Positions 46,799 through 59,500 of a stretch of DNA of 64,000 bases are shown piece after piece. Position numbers and translations under genes: made by a program. Positions within the stretch are counted from its first letter, which is position 1. The number at the start of each line of letters is the position of its first letter. Location: assembly GCA_047495785.1 (NCBI GenBank), contig JBLDXI010000019.1, forward strand, positions 868,001 through 932,000, read 5' to 3'. The notes under the pieces were generated by a model. That model did no database searches. It was not told the DNA's origin and worked only from the letters and a program-made list of their open reading frames with translations. This stretch comes from Lepidodermella squamata. Its lineage: Eukaryota; Gastrotricha.

Positions 46799-48853
46799 TT
46801 GGCCGCTAGCCAAGGCATTACAACGAATAGAACAACAGGTGACAAGAAAGCGGTTAACGATGCTATAATCATAAGGCTGTTGTCTACGAAGCACGACACA
46901 TCAGCCCAGGTCTCAAACATGGGCGGGCAGTTCGATTGATAACCGCACGGTGTTTTTATCTGATTAGTCGACTCAGCCGATGGGACGCCGATTCTAATAT
47001 CAACAGGTGGTCGATTTTCGATAGAAGGGTTGTTGGGCAGGTTCAAACTCTGCCGCATTTTCAATGTGTTGCTATATTGGCTGAGGAAGGTCTCCGAGAT
47101 TTGAACAGATCCTTCGATATTTGTAGTCCCGCTAGGGTCGGATATTCGAAAAATGCTCTCCACCTGGGCGAGGGGGGCCTGTTTACGCGCGGGTGATGGG
47201 TCGAGGCGGCGGGTACTACTCGGCGTAGCCTGGCTTTGATCACCACTGGTCTGGTCAAGGGAAAAGCATCGTTGCTTCCGATGTCTCGAGCAGATGTATA
47301 CTGGGTGAGGTATGCGTTTGAGCCAACGTGGAAGAGGAACGTTTTTTGTATGCTGGACAACGTATTTAGCCACTAGTACCGATGTAGCGACTGACAAACC
47401 GGACACGACAATCACGCAGAAAATGTATATAGCTGGAAAAGAATTCAATTCAACGTATTTGCTCAACTTGAATGAAACTTACAAAGTAAAGGAACATCTG
47501 TAGAGGTCTTCGGCAACTATAACAGGAAATTTTTCTCATAAATTGATTTATAAAATGGAAAAAATACCTGAGAAACGACCACAGTTTGAAATACAATAAC
47601 AGAAAGTAGGATTGTTGTAGAAGACCCAACTCGCTGCGGATGAGTTCCGGGTAGGATGAAGAACAGCACTTGCATTGCGGACAATATGAAAGCCGGTAAG
47701 ATGAAGTTAATTAAATGATAAATATTGGCACGTTCGATTTGCATAAAAAATTCAACCCGAGTGAATAGCGTTTTAGATCCAACCTAAAACGATTCCAAAA
47801 AAATTACAAAACAAAATCAGTTGATTCCGAATAGAATACCTGGTTTATAATATTGCGACCCGAAAATGAGATCAATTTCCAAGTTTCGCCATCAGTATAC
47901 ATTCGAGTATCCACTGGCTGACTCTTGGAGCGAAGAGTCAGATTCATGAAACGAATGTCCAGAGTTGGACTTTCAAAAATGAAGGGACATCGCTGTTTAT
48001 CGTAAGGGTAGTACTTCAAGCTGAGCTTGCAGTATGTCCGAACAATTCCAGTTGGATGCCACCAAACCCGACCGGTACTTTCGACCTTTACCTCAAATCT
48101 CATATCACGAACGACGTGGTAGACATCGTAAACACTGTTCCTGAAATTTTGAAATTAATTTGCCGTAATTGTGAAAAAAATTGATTTTTTACATTATGGC
48201 AATGTCGGGTGACCAAACTGAATGGGCTGGAACTACAACCTCGCTCAAATCTGAGTAGTTCTTTGGATTCCATGCCAACCTTTTGTCTTGCCAAGTCTAT
48301 AACAAAAAATTGAAACCTAATTATTCCTCTAATTTTTACCATTACCAGCTGGAGCCTTAGCGTAGTTTCAAGAACTTCATTTCGCTCTGTCAGGTCCTGA
48401 ATCTTCACCGGCATCAGCTTGATCAACACCTGAATCGGAAGCTCATCAACATTTGGCTGCTGCAAGACAGGATTTCGGACGAAATGTTGTAGTAGCTTGA
48501 ATCGGCCAGCAGAGTGACCACGAGGCATCGGAGCGCCAACAACCGGTAGAGTGAATGCTACCTTCGGTCTATCAGTCGCCGAAATCGAGTCTTTTTCAGT
48601 ATAATTGCTTGCAACCAGCCCGAATTCGCTGCTTTCGATTGAGCCAGTAACTGCTTTTCCAACAGTTTTTTCCGCTTCGCTCTGAGCATTTTTCGGTTGA
48701 ACGAACCGCAGCAATAGCTCCGAACTCGTTTCCTCACTTTGAGCATCTATAAATACGAAAAATTTCAAACAATTACAACGCAATTAAATACAAGTTATTA
48801 CCGTTGTTTCGAAAGATTATGAGCAAATTTGTTAAAAGAAATATTGTTTGCAT
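46786..48853 (-). CDS. Nicotinic-type Cys-loop receptor subunit (non-alpha)
   Basis: Seven exons (48853-48802, 48746-48346, 48296-48193, 48140-47840, 47783-47568, 47516-47483, 47432-46786) join in phase to give 584 residues. A signal peptide-like start (MQTIFLLTNLLIIF) is followed by an unusual ~75-residue acidic extension before the ligand-binding domain. Receptor marks are WQDKRLAWNPKNY, VWSPDIAIMN, the 13-residue Cys loop from CKLSLKYYPYD to RC, four membrane segments (M1 YHLINFILPAFIL, M2 STTILLSVIVFQ, M3 SIYIFCVIVVSGL, M4 near the C-terminus) and LPKTSTDVPLL before M3. The vicinal Cys pair of alpha subunits is missing. The M2 border Glu (-1') of acetylcholine-gated cation channels is Gln. 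It forms part of a pentameric ligand-gated channel; the ligand is not deducible. Confidence 0.9.
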
Positions 48854-50681
48854 TTTTTGCCGCGTAACTGCTCATCCGGCGTGTTTGCGCAGAAAATCGG
48901 TCATTTTTATCTGCTGCGCAGACCACTAACAATAACCTAAATCATTGAGGAAAATTAATCATCACTGCTTTTAGCACTCTTGTTTATCGAGGCTATGCCC
49001 TTCTTCTTTTATCTTCTATAATAAAGGCATCAGGAGAAATCGGCTGTTTCGAGGGAGTAAAATGTTGCGATCGCGGGTGTAATGCAATAATATAGGCATA
49101 GCGCGCAAGTGGAACGGCGCCTTTGTTTAGCGCGCCGCTTCGTGCATTATTTTTCGGCCGCGCCTTTTCACCGGCCCGATCGCGACGATAAAGACTGATT
49201 GAAGTTGTAACACCCAATGATCTTTCTTGTTATTTTGACAGATTTTTCAGCGGTTTTACAGCTCGTTGTTTTTAGTAAATTCCAATTTTACATAATTAAT
49301 GAGAGTCTCTGAATGTGTGGATAATAATAAAAAAATTTGCATTATATTTTTCGGGGCCGAATATCTGAAATTAAAAAGAACATGACCTACTTCCATACCA
49401 ATAAAAGGAGGATATTTTACGAATCATCGAAAAGATATTTTGGGATAATGATGTCCCGCTATCATTATCTAATATTGGTTAAATTTCCTGGTTTTTCCCA
49501 CCCTGTGGTAATAACAAAAAGATGACATAATTTGCGCGCTTTGCCACCAGTTGCAAGCGATATATAGGGCTGACTAGATATAATTTTCTGCCATTGGTAT
49601 CGCGGTTTGTGTAAACTGGAGCTGTCATGTAATACGTATATTTTATCGGGCCTGTCATCGCCTCGCTCATTTTCGATGGTCAATATTGAATTATCGGACA
49701 GCTCATCGATACAATGAACATGCTGCTGGTCGCGTAGTCAGGAAATGGGTCGCAGGCAGCTTTTCGTAAACAAAAAAATTAATTCGAATGACATTCGAAT
49801 TTTAACCGAGTCTGAAATGCTGTAAGACTTGGTTTTTACTCTGGGAACTGGTAGTGATTTTTATCAATCGAAATTTAAAAGTGAGATATGAATCATATGA
49901 ATTCAGAATTTTAGCCATCATTTCAGAATCTGAATCGAAATTTTGGAAAAAGTCCATTTTCCTTTCTTCGATTGGCAAGAGCTTTCACCTGGAAATAACT
50001 GGACTGTTGAAATGCTTTGAATCCGTGAAGCTTATCATTTTAATTTTTACGATTATAGCATTGCTATAAAAATGACGACAATAAAATAAGCCATTGGCGC
50101 CGTGGCGGCACGAGTTTGAGTGTTGAATTAAGGCATGCGAGTACTCAGCCTGCGTTATACCACGATATAAGTCGACTGTGGCACTCAACAAGTTCACAGC
50201 TAGAATAAAACTGTACAAACGACAGCGCTCTATGTGGAAGGATGGATGGCTACAGGTATTTCGTCCTTTTGGTCATTATAGTGCTGTGTGTTAAGAGAGT
50301 TATTTAACACTAGCTTTGCATCTCGCCAGTCTGTGCACTCGTATTCGGGTATAAATGCCGCTGAATAAAGCAAGATCATGATATCACGCTCCGCAGCTTC
50401 CATTACACCACCGTGCACGAGGTACTAATATCAGCCCCATCAGATATAGGTCGTAAATCTCTTTTGGATCATCGCTAGGTTTTCAGCCATGACTTGTGGG
50501 TCTAGCATCCTTTGTTTACAGTAGTAAATAGAAGAACTTCTCAGCTTTCAGCATTCATTTTACATGTGAAATATCAATCAGCCAACCCAAACTGTTTTTT
50601 TTCGCTTCTAAATCCTTGAAATAATACGGTTTCTTTTACGATAGAACAACAGTTCTTAATTTCTTAGGATAATGCTGTCAT
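48854..50681. other. Intergenic DNA between receptor and small membrane protein genes
   Basis: No supported coding frame. It must contain the promoter of the receptor gene (minus) and of the gene at 50682 (plus), which diverge. No recognisable repeats or RNA genes. Confidence 0.5.
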
Positions 50682-51173
50682 ATGATTCATAACTTTCTAA
50701 CGTTTTTCCTCGCCTCAATCGCCTTGCATTTGGGGTATGTGATCGGGTCCTCGAAATGGGTCGATTTTACTGAAAGCGAAGACCCGCCAGAAATTCGAGG
50801 CGAAAAGGCTAAAACGCTCTACGCCAAAATGTCGCCTGAACAACGCTACGTCATCGAGGCTGTAGCAACTGTTCTCGAGGGCGAGTACGTCAACAAATAT
50901 GCCGATCTGGCTAGGCGAACTTCGAATGAGTTGAACCAAAGAACGGAGGAACTAGCGGAGCTATCGTCGAAAATCACTGAAATGGTACGGATAACTCATC
51001 AGCGCAACTGGACTAGGCTGATGGTCGAGGCGACTCTATCGTGTCTAGCTTGTGCTTTAACTCTACTGCTGACTTACACGCTTAGGAAGGCGATGAATCA
51101 GGAAAAATGGATTGCGGAAGCTATAAGGCAGCAAAACCAGCAAAACGTTATTTTCGGTCGGGCGCCTCTGTGA
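50682..51173 (+). CDS. Small two-pass or signal-anchored membrane protein of unknown family
   Basis: 163 codons in one exon. The N-terminus (HNFLTFFLASIALHLGYVIG) is a signal peptide or first membrane segment. Residues about 55-108 are charged and probably helical with coiled-coil character (ADLARRTSNELNQRTEELAEL). A second hydrophobic segment lies at about 115-136 (VEATLSCLACALTLLLTYTL), followed by a short basic/Gln-rich tail. I do not recognise the family. A poly(A) hexamer 12 bases after the stop supports a real transcript unit. With the coiled coil between two hydrophobic segments it could be luminal or cytosolic; topology is undecided. Confidence 0.6.
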   Translation: MIHNFLTFFLASIALHLGYVIGSSKWVDFTESEDPPEIRGEKAKTLYAKMSPEQRYVIEAVATVLEGEYVNKYADLARRTSNELNQRTEELAELSSKITEMVRITHQRNWTRLMVEATLSCLACALTLLLTYTLRKAMNQEKWIAEAIRQQNQQNVIFGRAPL

Positions 51174-51184
51174 AATTTTATGGC

Positions 51185-51190
51185 AATAAA
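51185..51190 (+). terminator. Poly(A) signal of the small membrane protein gene
   Basis: AATAAA lies 12 bases downstream of the TGA at 51171-51173. Confidence 0.5.
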
Positions 51191-51744
51191 GCGACGAAAC
51201 TTGCGAAATATTCAAAGCTGTTTTGTTTATTATTTTTCACAGCCTTTTGCTTCGCACTTTTGCTTCGAGGAAAAAGCCACATCGAGTCAAAGTTCATGCG
51301 GCATGCGGCGTCCCGTGTTTGTTGAAAAAGATGAGTATATTAAAATGTAATATACTATTAACAACTCGATACCTCAACACCTCAACTAGAGCGTCGCAGC
51401 TCGGCCCGCTCGAATTTCGCGCTGCGCGCGCGCGTTACCCGCGATTTTCGGCGGGGTGAGCAAATTCCAATTTGTTTTATCAATTTTTTGCAATGAGATA
51501 AAAATAATACGAATAAAAATGTATTGCATTATGAATTTTGCCACGTGATTCGCGTTTTCCGGGGGCGCCGCCGCGCGGGTTTTTTGCTTTTTATTATGCC
51601 GTGACCGCAGCGTGACAGGTGCAGTAGCGGCGCCAGAGGGGGGCCTGACGAGATTTTTCTCGAACTCTCGCCCCCTGGAAATTATGTACAGCTCTCAACC
51701 CAAATTCGGAGCATTTTTAGGCTATTCCTGCGGAAAACGCCACA

Positions 51745-51830
51745 GAAATAGCGCCAGCTAAAGCTCGCTTCGCTCGCGTTATAGCCAGTAGTTAACATTT
51801 GCGCTCTGGTTCTAGAACTCCTAGGTTTTT
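51745..51830 (+). repeat. Dispersed repeat, copy A (GCTCGCTTCGCTCGCG core)
   Basis: A stretch with core GCTCGCTTCGCTCGCGTTA followed by a TTGCGCTCTG word and CTAGGTTTT recurs at 60722-60800. A weaker copy occurs near 52096-52120 (core with one change). This looks like a family of dispersed repeats rather than coding DNA. Confidence 0.55.
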
Positions 51831-52082
51831 TTGTATAGAATGCTTTCTCAGGGATCTAAACTCAATTCAACAATCTTTAATAAGGTTGCAAAAGCTTTAC
51901 TTTTAACCGGTATAGCTAAGGCGGCCAATGGGCAGAAATGCACTCAACAAGGTGGTGACGGTTTACGACGCCTCACGCCCGTGTCAGAAGAAGAATTTGC
52001 TGATATCGAGACTCCTGACAACTCCAGATTAGGGAATTGGGTCAAAATATTGAAGCATTTCCAAGTTAGTCCCCGAGTTTAA
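51831..52082 (+). other. Doubtful 83-codon frame
   Basis: It starts MYRMLSQGSKLNS and has a central PVSEEEFADIETP stretch, with no recognisable family, no splice support and repeat-derived flanks. It could be a chance frame or a transposon relic. Confidence 0.2.
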
Positions 52083-52521
52083 TTTGAAAAATAGCTTTAG
52101 CTAAAGCTCGCTTCGATCGCATGGAGATTTTTGTGTCTTCATTGGTCTTCATTGGTAGCGTTAGATACTATCTCCAATTTCAACGCTCAGCTACAATCTT
52201 TCGCACACATACACACAAAATTGAAGTATTTTCGCTAGCTTAGTATCGATAGTTATTGCCCCCAGTTTCGCCCAGTTCGACAGCAGAACCCTGGTGCCGT
52301 CCCTGGACAGGTGGAGCGCAAGCTCGCGATTTTCTCACTAGCTCCTAGCTCCGCCTAATGGCGGAGGCTCGAGTCCGTCCGGGCGAAGAGAAATCGTCAT
52401 CGTTTACCGTCATCGTGCGCCGGCACTCCCTGCCCTCTGCTCTGCCCTAGCGCTTTTCCTGACGTTTTCCGCCTACTGACATGGCTGATTGTGCTCTTGT
52501 TTCATGCTGTGCTTCATACCT

Positions 52522-52548
52522 GAGGTATGAGGTATGAGGTATGAGGTT
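52522..52548. repeat. GAGGTAT tandem repeat
   Basis: Three full 7-bp units plus a partial unit. Confidence 0.7.
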
Positions 52549-53801
52549 GCTGTTGCTACAATTTTCAGTAATTTTAAATCTCAGCCACTAAGTGGAGTCA
52601 TGTAACTGCACCCCTGCGTTTCTGCATCAGCAATCTTGAACTCTTATTTTGAAGCGAGCAGGTGTATGTGGCAGGTGTATACTACATGGGATCATGTAAC
52701 TCTTCAAAGAGCATGCAATAGAAGCACGACTGAACATAATGGACTAATGCGAGTACCTTGATTACTGGTGTCCAAATAAGATCAAAGCCTCATATCAGCT
52801 TTTCTGATTTTAGTTGCTGTAGTCGTTCAAATGCGAAAAGAGATCAAATTTTATGACGAAGTTGACTCCCAATATGAATCGAAAAAGACCTTGTCACCAT
52901 ATGAACAGCGTACTCCTTGCTTCGGCATTTCACCTCCGCAGTCGTATCTGTGAATATAATCTATGACGTTTCACTTCAAATGACAGAAATTGTCGTCGAT
53001 ATTGTCTTTTGAGACAGCGACGTATCAACCTCATCATCGTCTTTAATGTCGTCATTATTGTGCTTAGCCTATGAATCCAACCCGAAATATCAACCTATCC
53101 CATTCCAGGCTATGATTTTATCATGTACGCAATCTCAATTCGAAAGAAAGCAAGAAAAATTGACATAACGCAAAATAAAATTGAAGAAAATTATCTTTAA
53201 TTCGATGCTCGATCAAGTTAATCGATAAATTACGAAAATTTCAGTAACAATGATCAGCCCACTGATAACTAGGGGCCTCCCATTGATCATTTGCATCGAC
53301 AAGCAACATATCGACAAACAGATCGATGATGTTGCGCATGCATATCAACAAGCATCCTTAAAAAAGCGCGACACGGCAATGTTGCGATCAACCAGGGTGC
53401 AGTCTTCACTTCTAGCAGAGCTGGGATCTTCTTACCAGCAGCAGCCATTGTATGGCCAGCTGGGGAACATTTTCCCCATACCCCATACCCCATACCTGTT
53501 GAACGCGTAACGTTGACGTTCGGTGTTGAGGAACCAACTTCGCTTTTCAGTCTTGAAGAGCTGCAATGTTCATAAAATGTAAACAAATTCGAAATAGATG
53601 AGTTTTATAGGTGGCAAACTAACGAGTGAACATCAGACATAAGACTTTGTGTGACAATAAACGTCAAAGTTCGACGATTAACGACCGCAACTACATTGCA
53701 AAAAAGCTGGCTTTTTCTCAAGTCTGAGAACGTGGGGCAGTCAAAAACTCAACACAGCTGATCTGGACAAGACATATACCTTACAAGGCATTGCTCTTGC
53801 A

Positions 53802-54248
53802 CATAGAGAACAGAAGTACAAGAGAGGAAACTCGCGCTGGAAACTTGAAACATTAATTCGAAGCGGTTTTTTTAAGCCGGATCTTTTCACAAAATGCGCG
53901 TTCTTTTTTAGCGCTCTTTTCTCGCGCAAACCCACAAAATTTCGGCAAAGCTTTTCTCCGGCTGTACTACTCCAAATCGGATTCCCTTTTTTATGGTGAA
54001 TAGACCTTGTCTGGAACTTCAAAATTGCAAAAGGTTGGGCCGATATGTGCAACGGCCAAGCCTTGGCACCCTTCTGAAGCTGAAAAAATTCAGCGAAAAA
54101 TTTCGCAAAAATAGCTCATTTTCGACGAATTTTTTCGTCGAAAGGTGTGTCGCCGATTTTAAGGAATTTTCGCATGGAGATAGAGAATGCTTTGAACTAC
54201 TTAACCCCAAAGGGGCGGGTCCGTATACGCAATAGCAAATGTTTAGGA
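53802..54248 (+). repeat. Left arm of the 447-bp inverted repeat
   Basis: It contains an 80-codon frame (53993-54235, MVNRPCLELQNCKRLG start) that reappears unchanged in the other arm, confirming near-perfect identity. The frame itself is probably not a gene. Confidence 0.85.
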
Positions 54249-55781
54249 AGTGTTGGCGTAACACCCACTTTTTCACATAATGCGCGTGGAAATAGCTGTT
54301 CCACACAGCAGCAAATCGTCATTCGGTGATATAGTTTTGTTGTAAAATCTTCATCTGGCAAACCAACCCAGTTGGTTCGATGCAAAATCAAAGTTTACTC
54401 CATCGCTACTTGCCTACCTCAAGCTATTTTTCCGATTTAATGGGTCCAAATCCGAAGATGGCTATTTGTTTACCGTTAGCTATGACATAATGGCCGCTTG
54501 CCACTTGTCGGCTCAACCATTGCATTATTACGTATATTTTCTGGCTAGTTTTAGCGAAAAATAGCATCTGGACATACAGAATGGGACAAAATAGCTACCT
54601 CTAGGGAAATAACTAACCTATTAAAAATCAAATAATTATCTGATTGGGACTATGCCGACTTTCAAGATTTAATATCATAAAGGTCGCCAAGGTCGCGAAG
54701 TACGATGGAGCCCAACTGATGACTTATTGATGACAGACTTCAGTAGAACTAGTAACAGTAACCTTGAACTGAATTGACTTAATATCACGGAGTTGATTTG
54801 CTCCCTTTTTAGACTTATCAGTAGACTTGATTCGAGTTGCTTTGTGTTGTTTTTCAGTTGCCAGCGGGTACGAAATTTGCGTACTATTTGCGCAAGCGCC
54901 AATAAGTCTTGATGAGTTGAGTTGTTAGTTGAGTTACAAAATGAAAGCATATCAACTTAATTCGAGACTGGAAAATAATGTTGGATTATTATGTGACCTA
55001 TGTGACCTATTGTTTCTTGCTTATTTGCTCCTCGGAGACCAATTTCTGCTCACTCTCACTTCTGCTTTCTCTGCTCACCTGATTTTATTTGGAATTCGGT
55101 CAGTTGAGTTTCTCAAAGCTCAAAGCTCGTTTTATAGTTGGATGCCACCTATTTGCATATGTCGTAGGAGATAACGATAACTTTCTTTTAGCCATGATGG
55201 AAGTAGATACGAACTTATAGTATTCTGCTTCCTAATGCTGCTTCCTAATTCAAGGACAGCTGCTTTTTCTAAGATAGCATATGGCATATAGTTAATTCCT
55301 AATTGCTAAATGTTGAAAGACAAATTGCAAAATGAAACAGTATCAGTATCAGTATCAGTATATTGAAGAGATTTTTCGATTTACCGCTCAAGCACTTCTA
55401 CCCCTCTAGTTTTCTTAGGGGCGAGACTCACGCAATTTCATGTAAAGTTTGCCCCTTCTAGTTGACCAAAGAAGAGGATAAAATGCTCAAGAAAGGACTC
55501 GGATTTCTCAAGATCGATAAGCGAGCAATTACCTAACGGCTAACGATGAAATTATTTGGTTCGAAAATAGTCTAAATAGTCTAAACAGGCTAATTTTCTT
55601 CTTGATTGATCGAATCGAGGCATCAGTCCAGCAATGGCTGATCATAACGAAGGCGTAAAAAAATCATCTGGAAGACTTTATAAATTTTGACTCATAAAGT
55701 AAGATAAAGATGGTAGAACTTTGTAAGAGATAGTTCACAGTATGGTTGCAATATCACGAAAATAGGTTTCCTTCGAAGAGA

Positions 55782-56228
55782 TCCTAAACATTTGCTATTG
55801 CGTATACGGACCCGCCCCTTTGGGGTTAAGTAGTTCAAAGCATTCTCTATCTCCATGCGAAAATTCCTTAAAATCGGCGACACACCTTTCGACGAAAAAA
55901 TTCGTCGAAAATGAGCTATTTTTGCGAAATTTTTCGCTGAATTTTTTCAGCTTCAGAAGGGTGCCAAGGCTTGGCCGTTGCACATATCGGCCCAACCTTT
56001 TGCAATTTTGAAGTTCCAGACAAGGTCTATTCACCATAAAAAAGGGAATCCGATTTGGAGTAGTACAGCCGGAGAAAAGCTTTGCCGAAATTTTGTGGGT
56101 TTGCGCGAGAAAAGAGCGCTAAAAAAGAACGCGCATTTTGTGAAAAGATCCGGCTTAAAAAAACCGCTTCGAATTAATGTTTCAAGTTTCCAGCGCGAGT
56201 TTCCTCTCTTGTACTTCTGTTCTCTATG
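55782..56228 (-). repeat. Right arm of the 447-bp inverted repeat
   Basis: It is the reverse complement of 53802-54248. The mirror frame is 56037-55795 with an identical translation. Confidence 0.85.
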
Positions 56229-56599
56229 CTCTTGCATCATTATTTCACAAAAGAAAGACTTGATAAAAGTAGAAAGTTGAACAAAATCCGAGTTGGCGGG
56301 TACCCCTACCACGATAACGCTTTCTCGTGTTTGGAGACCCCGATGTATTCCGAATCTCGGTTAAATCGACCTAAAAACATCATAGGCGTTACGATACACC
56401 GTTGATATATCATTATAACACAAAAGAAAGACCTGGCCGAAGTAAAAACTTGAAAAAATTTCCACTTTCCACTTTTTCAGAGGGCCAGTGTTGTAAATCT
56501 AGATAACACAGCCCGGCAAGAGTGGGGTCTATGGATAGCCCTTAATAATCCCTATTTGAGGCACGCATATTCATTTCAGTTGCCTTCGCCATTTGGTGA
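56229..56599. other. Spacer between inverted-repeat element and Ty3/Gypsy pol
   Basis: No gag, protease or 5' LTR is recognisable. A short imperfect direct repeat built on CAAAAGAAAGAC occurs twice (about 56244-56290 and 56412-56460). The pol reading frame is closed upstream by TGA at 56597-56599. Confidence 0.45.
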
Positions 56600-59500
56600 C
56601 ACTGGAGAAAACCGGGTCGGACGAGTGTTATCAAGTACCCTATTAATACTGGCAACGCTCTTCCTTCTCGCCAACCCCCGCGTCGGTATGCGCCCAAAAT
56701 TCATCAAATTATCGATGAAGAGTTGGAGAAAATGATTAAACATGGGATAGTTCGACCATCTAAGAGTCCCTGGTGTTCTCAAATCGTAGTTGTATTCAAA
56801 TCTGATGGTTCACCCCGCGCATGTGTTGATTTTCGCGATGTCAACAGGAAAACGATTCGTGATTCCTATCCCTTGCCCAGAATTGATGATAGCCTCGATG
56901 CGTTGTCGAATAGCCGTTATTTTTCAGTGCTCGACCTTCAAAGTGCTTATTGGCAAGTGGAGCTCGAAGATGATGCTATTCCTAAAACCGCGTTTGCCAC
57001 GAGGCGAGGGTTGTTCGAGTTTGTTACCTTGCCCTTTGGACTTTGTAATGCCCCGGCGAATTTTCAACGCTTAATGGAAGTAGTTTTGGCTGGTTTGCTC
57101 TGGACTCATTGCCTTGTTTATCTTGATGACACTATCGTGAAATCTGTTTCAATTGATGATCACTTTGTGCGCCTGCGTGAAGTCTTTGAGCGTTTTCGTA
57201 AGCACGGGCTGAAACTCAAACCCAGCAAGTGTAACTTCTTTCAGGACAAAGTCAAATATCTAGGTCATATCGTCTCGGCTGATGGAGTGCGTGCGAACCC
57301 TGAAAAAATTAAAGCTGTGAAAGAATTTCCCCGGCCTGACTCGCGTGAAAAAGTTCGCCAATTTCTCGGGTTAGCGGGTTATTTTCGTCGTTTAATCAAG
57401 GATTTCGCCGAAATTGCCGCACCGTTACATAAGCTTTCAGCTCCTAGGTCAAATTTTGTGTGGTCTGAAGCGGAGGAAAAATCTTTTCTGTCTCTTAAGG
57501 CTGCTCTTTGTTCTGACCCAGTTATTGCTTTTCCTGACTTTAATAAGAAGTTCTATGTGCACTGTGACGCATCTGATACTGCGATTGGTGCTGTGTTGGT
57601 GCAAAAAGATGACCAAGGGTTTGATCGGCCTATTTCTTATGCATCGCGTGTGTTAACGCCTATTGAGGCGGGCTGGTGTGTGACTGAGCGTGAAGCTTTG
57701 GCGTGTTATTGGAGCGTTGAGTATTTTCGGCCGTATTTATATGGTCGGAAATTTACCTTGGTTACCGATCATCGCGCGTTAGCATGGCTGCGTTCTCTTA
57801 AGAAACCCACTCGTCGAGTTGCGCGTTGGATTCTAGCTTTGGATCCTGAAGATTATGATGTTGTGCATAAGCCTGGCAGGTTGAATTCTGACGCTGATGC
57901 GCTGTCGCGAAATCCGGTTCCAGCCGACGAACCGCTGAATCCTTTGTCTGCTATTGATCGTGTTTGTGCTGCCTTAGTTTTTGACAAGGATGCTCCTTTT
58001 TCGAATACCGATTTGGTTGCAGCTCAGAACGCTGATAAGGATTTCAAGGCGATTATTGAGGCTAAACGCCGTAATTTTCTTTCTTTTCATCTTCCGAAAA
58101 AAGCCTCTTTCACTTTACGTAAACTTGCGAAACTATATAACTTTCTTGAGCTTAATAATGACGGCTTGCTAGTTTGGGCTCCAAATGGGTTGCCCAGCTC
58201 GAAAAGGTTACTTGTTGTTCCTACTTCTTTGCGTTTGCCTTTACTTCGGGTTTTCCACGATCTACCTACTTCTGCTCACACTGATGCTCGTCGAACCTTC
58301 CTGAAAATGAGTACTGCTTATTATTGGCCAGGGATGCGCAATGACGTCGCCTATTACTGTCGAGCGTGCTTTAAATGTTGTCTTCATAAAATTTCCACGA
58401 AATCGAAATCGCCTCCTTTAACTCCTATTTACTCAGGCCGTGAACCTTTTGAGCAAATTGGCATTGATATTGTTGGTCCTCTACCCACTTCTAGCCTAGG
58501 CTACCGATATATCTTGGTTATCTCGGATTATATGACTCGATGGGCTGAGTTTTATTGCCTCAAAACTATTGACTCTCAACATGTTGCAAAATGCGTGGAG
58601 GACTGGATAACTCGTCATGGGGTTCCGCGTATTTTAATATCTGATCAAGGTTCCCAGTTTGAGTCTAGCCTATTTTCGGATCTCTGCCGTTTGTTCGGCA
58701 TTGAAAAACGTCGGACGGCCGCCTTTAGACCTCAAACTGACGGTCTGGTTGAGCGCCTCAACCGCTCCTTGAAAGAGATGCTCAGTAAGTTTTGCGATGA
58801 AAATCGTGCAAGTTGGCCCACATTCTTGCCTCAAGTCGCCATGGCCTATAGGACCTCTTGTCATTCTTCTACTGGTTTTACTCCGTTTGAGTTGGTTTAT
58901 GGTCGGAAACCAGTTTTACCTGCTCATATCTTATTTTCTTCTTCTTTTACTCCATCTCCTTCTCTTTCTCGTTCGTATGCGGAATTTCTTCAGCAGTTGA
59001 AACATCGTCTCGAATTAGTTTGGGATGAGGCAAATTGTAAATCGGATGCTTCGCGTCAAGCGGCTGCTGATCGTCAGCGTAGTTGTGTGATCCGTAAATT
59101 TTCCCCTGGGGACACCGTTTTATTGGATGTTCCCAGCGTGGTTCACCGCTCTACCTTTGCGCCCCGTCGTAATGGGCCTTTCCGCGTTGTTCAAACGATA
59201 TCCGACTCCTTGGTCACTATCTGCCCGGTTAATAAAGATGGCTGGGTCGATCTTAATAATCGTCAGAATGTAAATATTTCGCGCCTAGAGCGTTATTCGC
59301 CTTTCCTTTCTTTACCTTCTGCATCTTCGTCTTCTTCTACCCCTATGTCGAAATCTGGCTTGCAACCTACTGCTGAGTCTTGTCCTCGTGTGGCCGATGA
59401 TTCTGGTGCCTCTCCGTTGATATCTTTCGATGATGGCTCGTCTTGTGATGATTTTGTTTTTCCTTTTTCCCAAGTTGCTGACATTTCGGGTCTGTACCAA

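Larger units (their letters stand above)
51191..53801. other. Repeat-rich intergenic DNA
   Basis: Non-coding as far as I can see. It has a dispersed repeat near 51745-51830, a short GAGGTAT tandem at 52522-52548 and a CCCATAC tandem near 53476-53498. The base composition shifts from GC-rich (51.4-51.7 kb) to AT-rich. One short frame at 51831 is listed separately at low confidence. Confidence 0.45.
53802..56228. mobile_element. Element with 447-bp terminal inverted repeats
   Basis: 53802-54248 and 55782-56228 are reverse complements of equal length; I saw no mismatch in the parts compared. The arms begin CATAGAGAACAGAAG. The 1,533-bp centre has no frame that I can assign to a transposase. It is most simply a foldback-type or non-autonomous DNA element, or two facing copies of a shorter repeat. 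No target duplication is evident (TTGCA on the left, CTCTTGCA on the right). It lies directly upstream of a truncated Ty3/Gypsy element and may have disrupted it. Confidence 0.65.

Noticed and set aside
53993-54235. 80-codon frame present identically in both inverted-repeat arms
   Set aside because: Identity comes from the repeat itself; no start context, family or selection evidence supports a gene.
54376-54390. GTTCGAT-type word as a possible tRNA B box
   Set aside because: No cloverleaf, no matching A box at the right distance. I found no credible tRNA or rRNA gene in the window.
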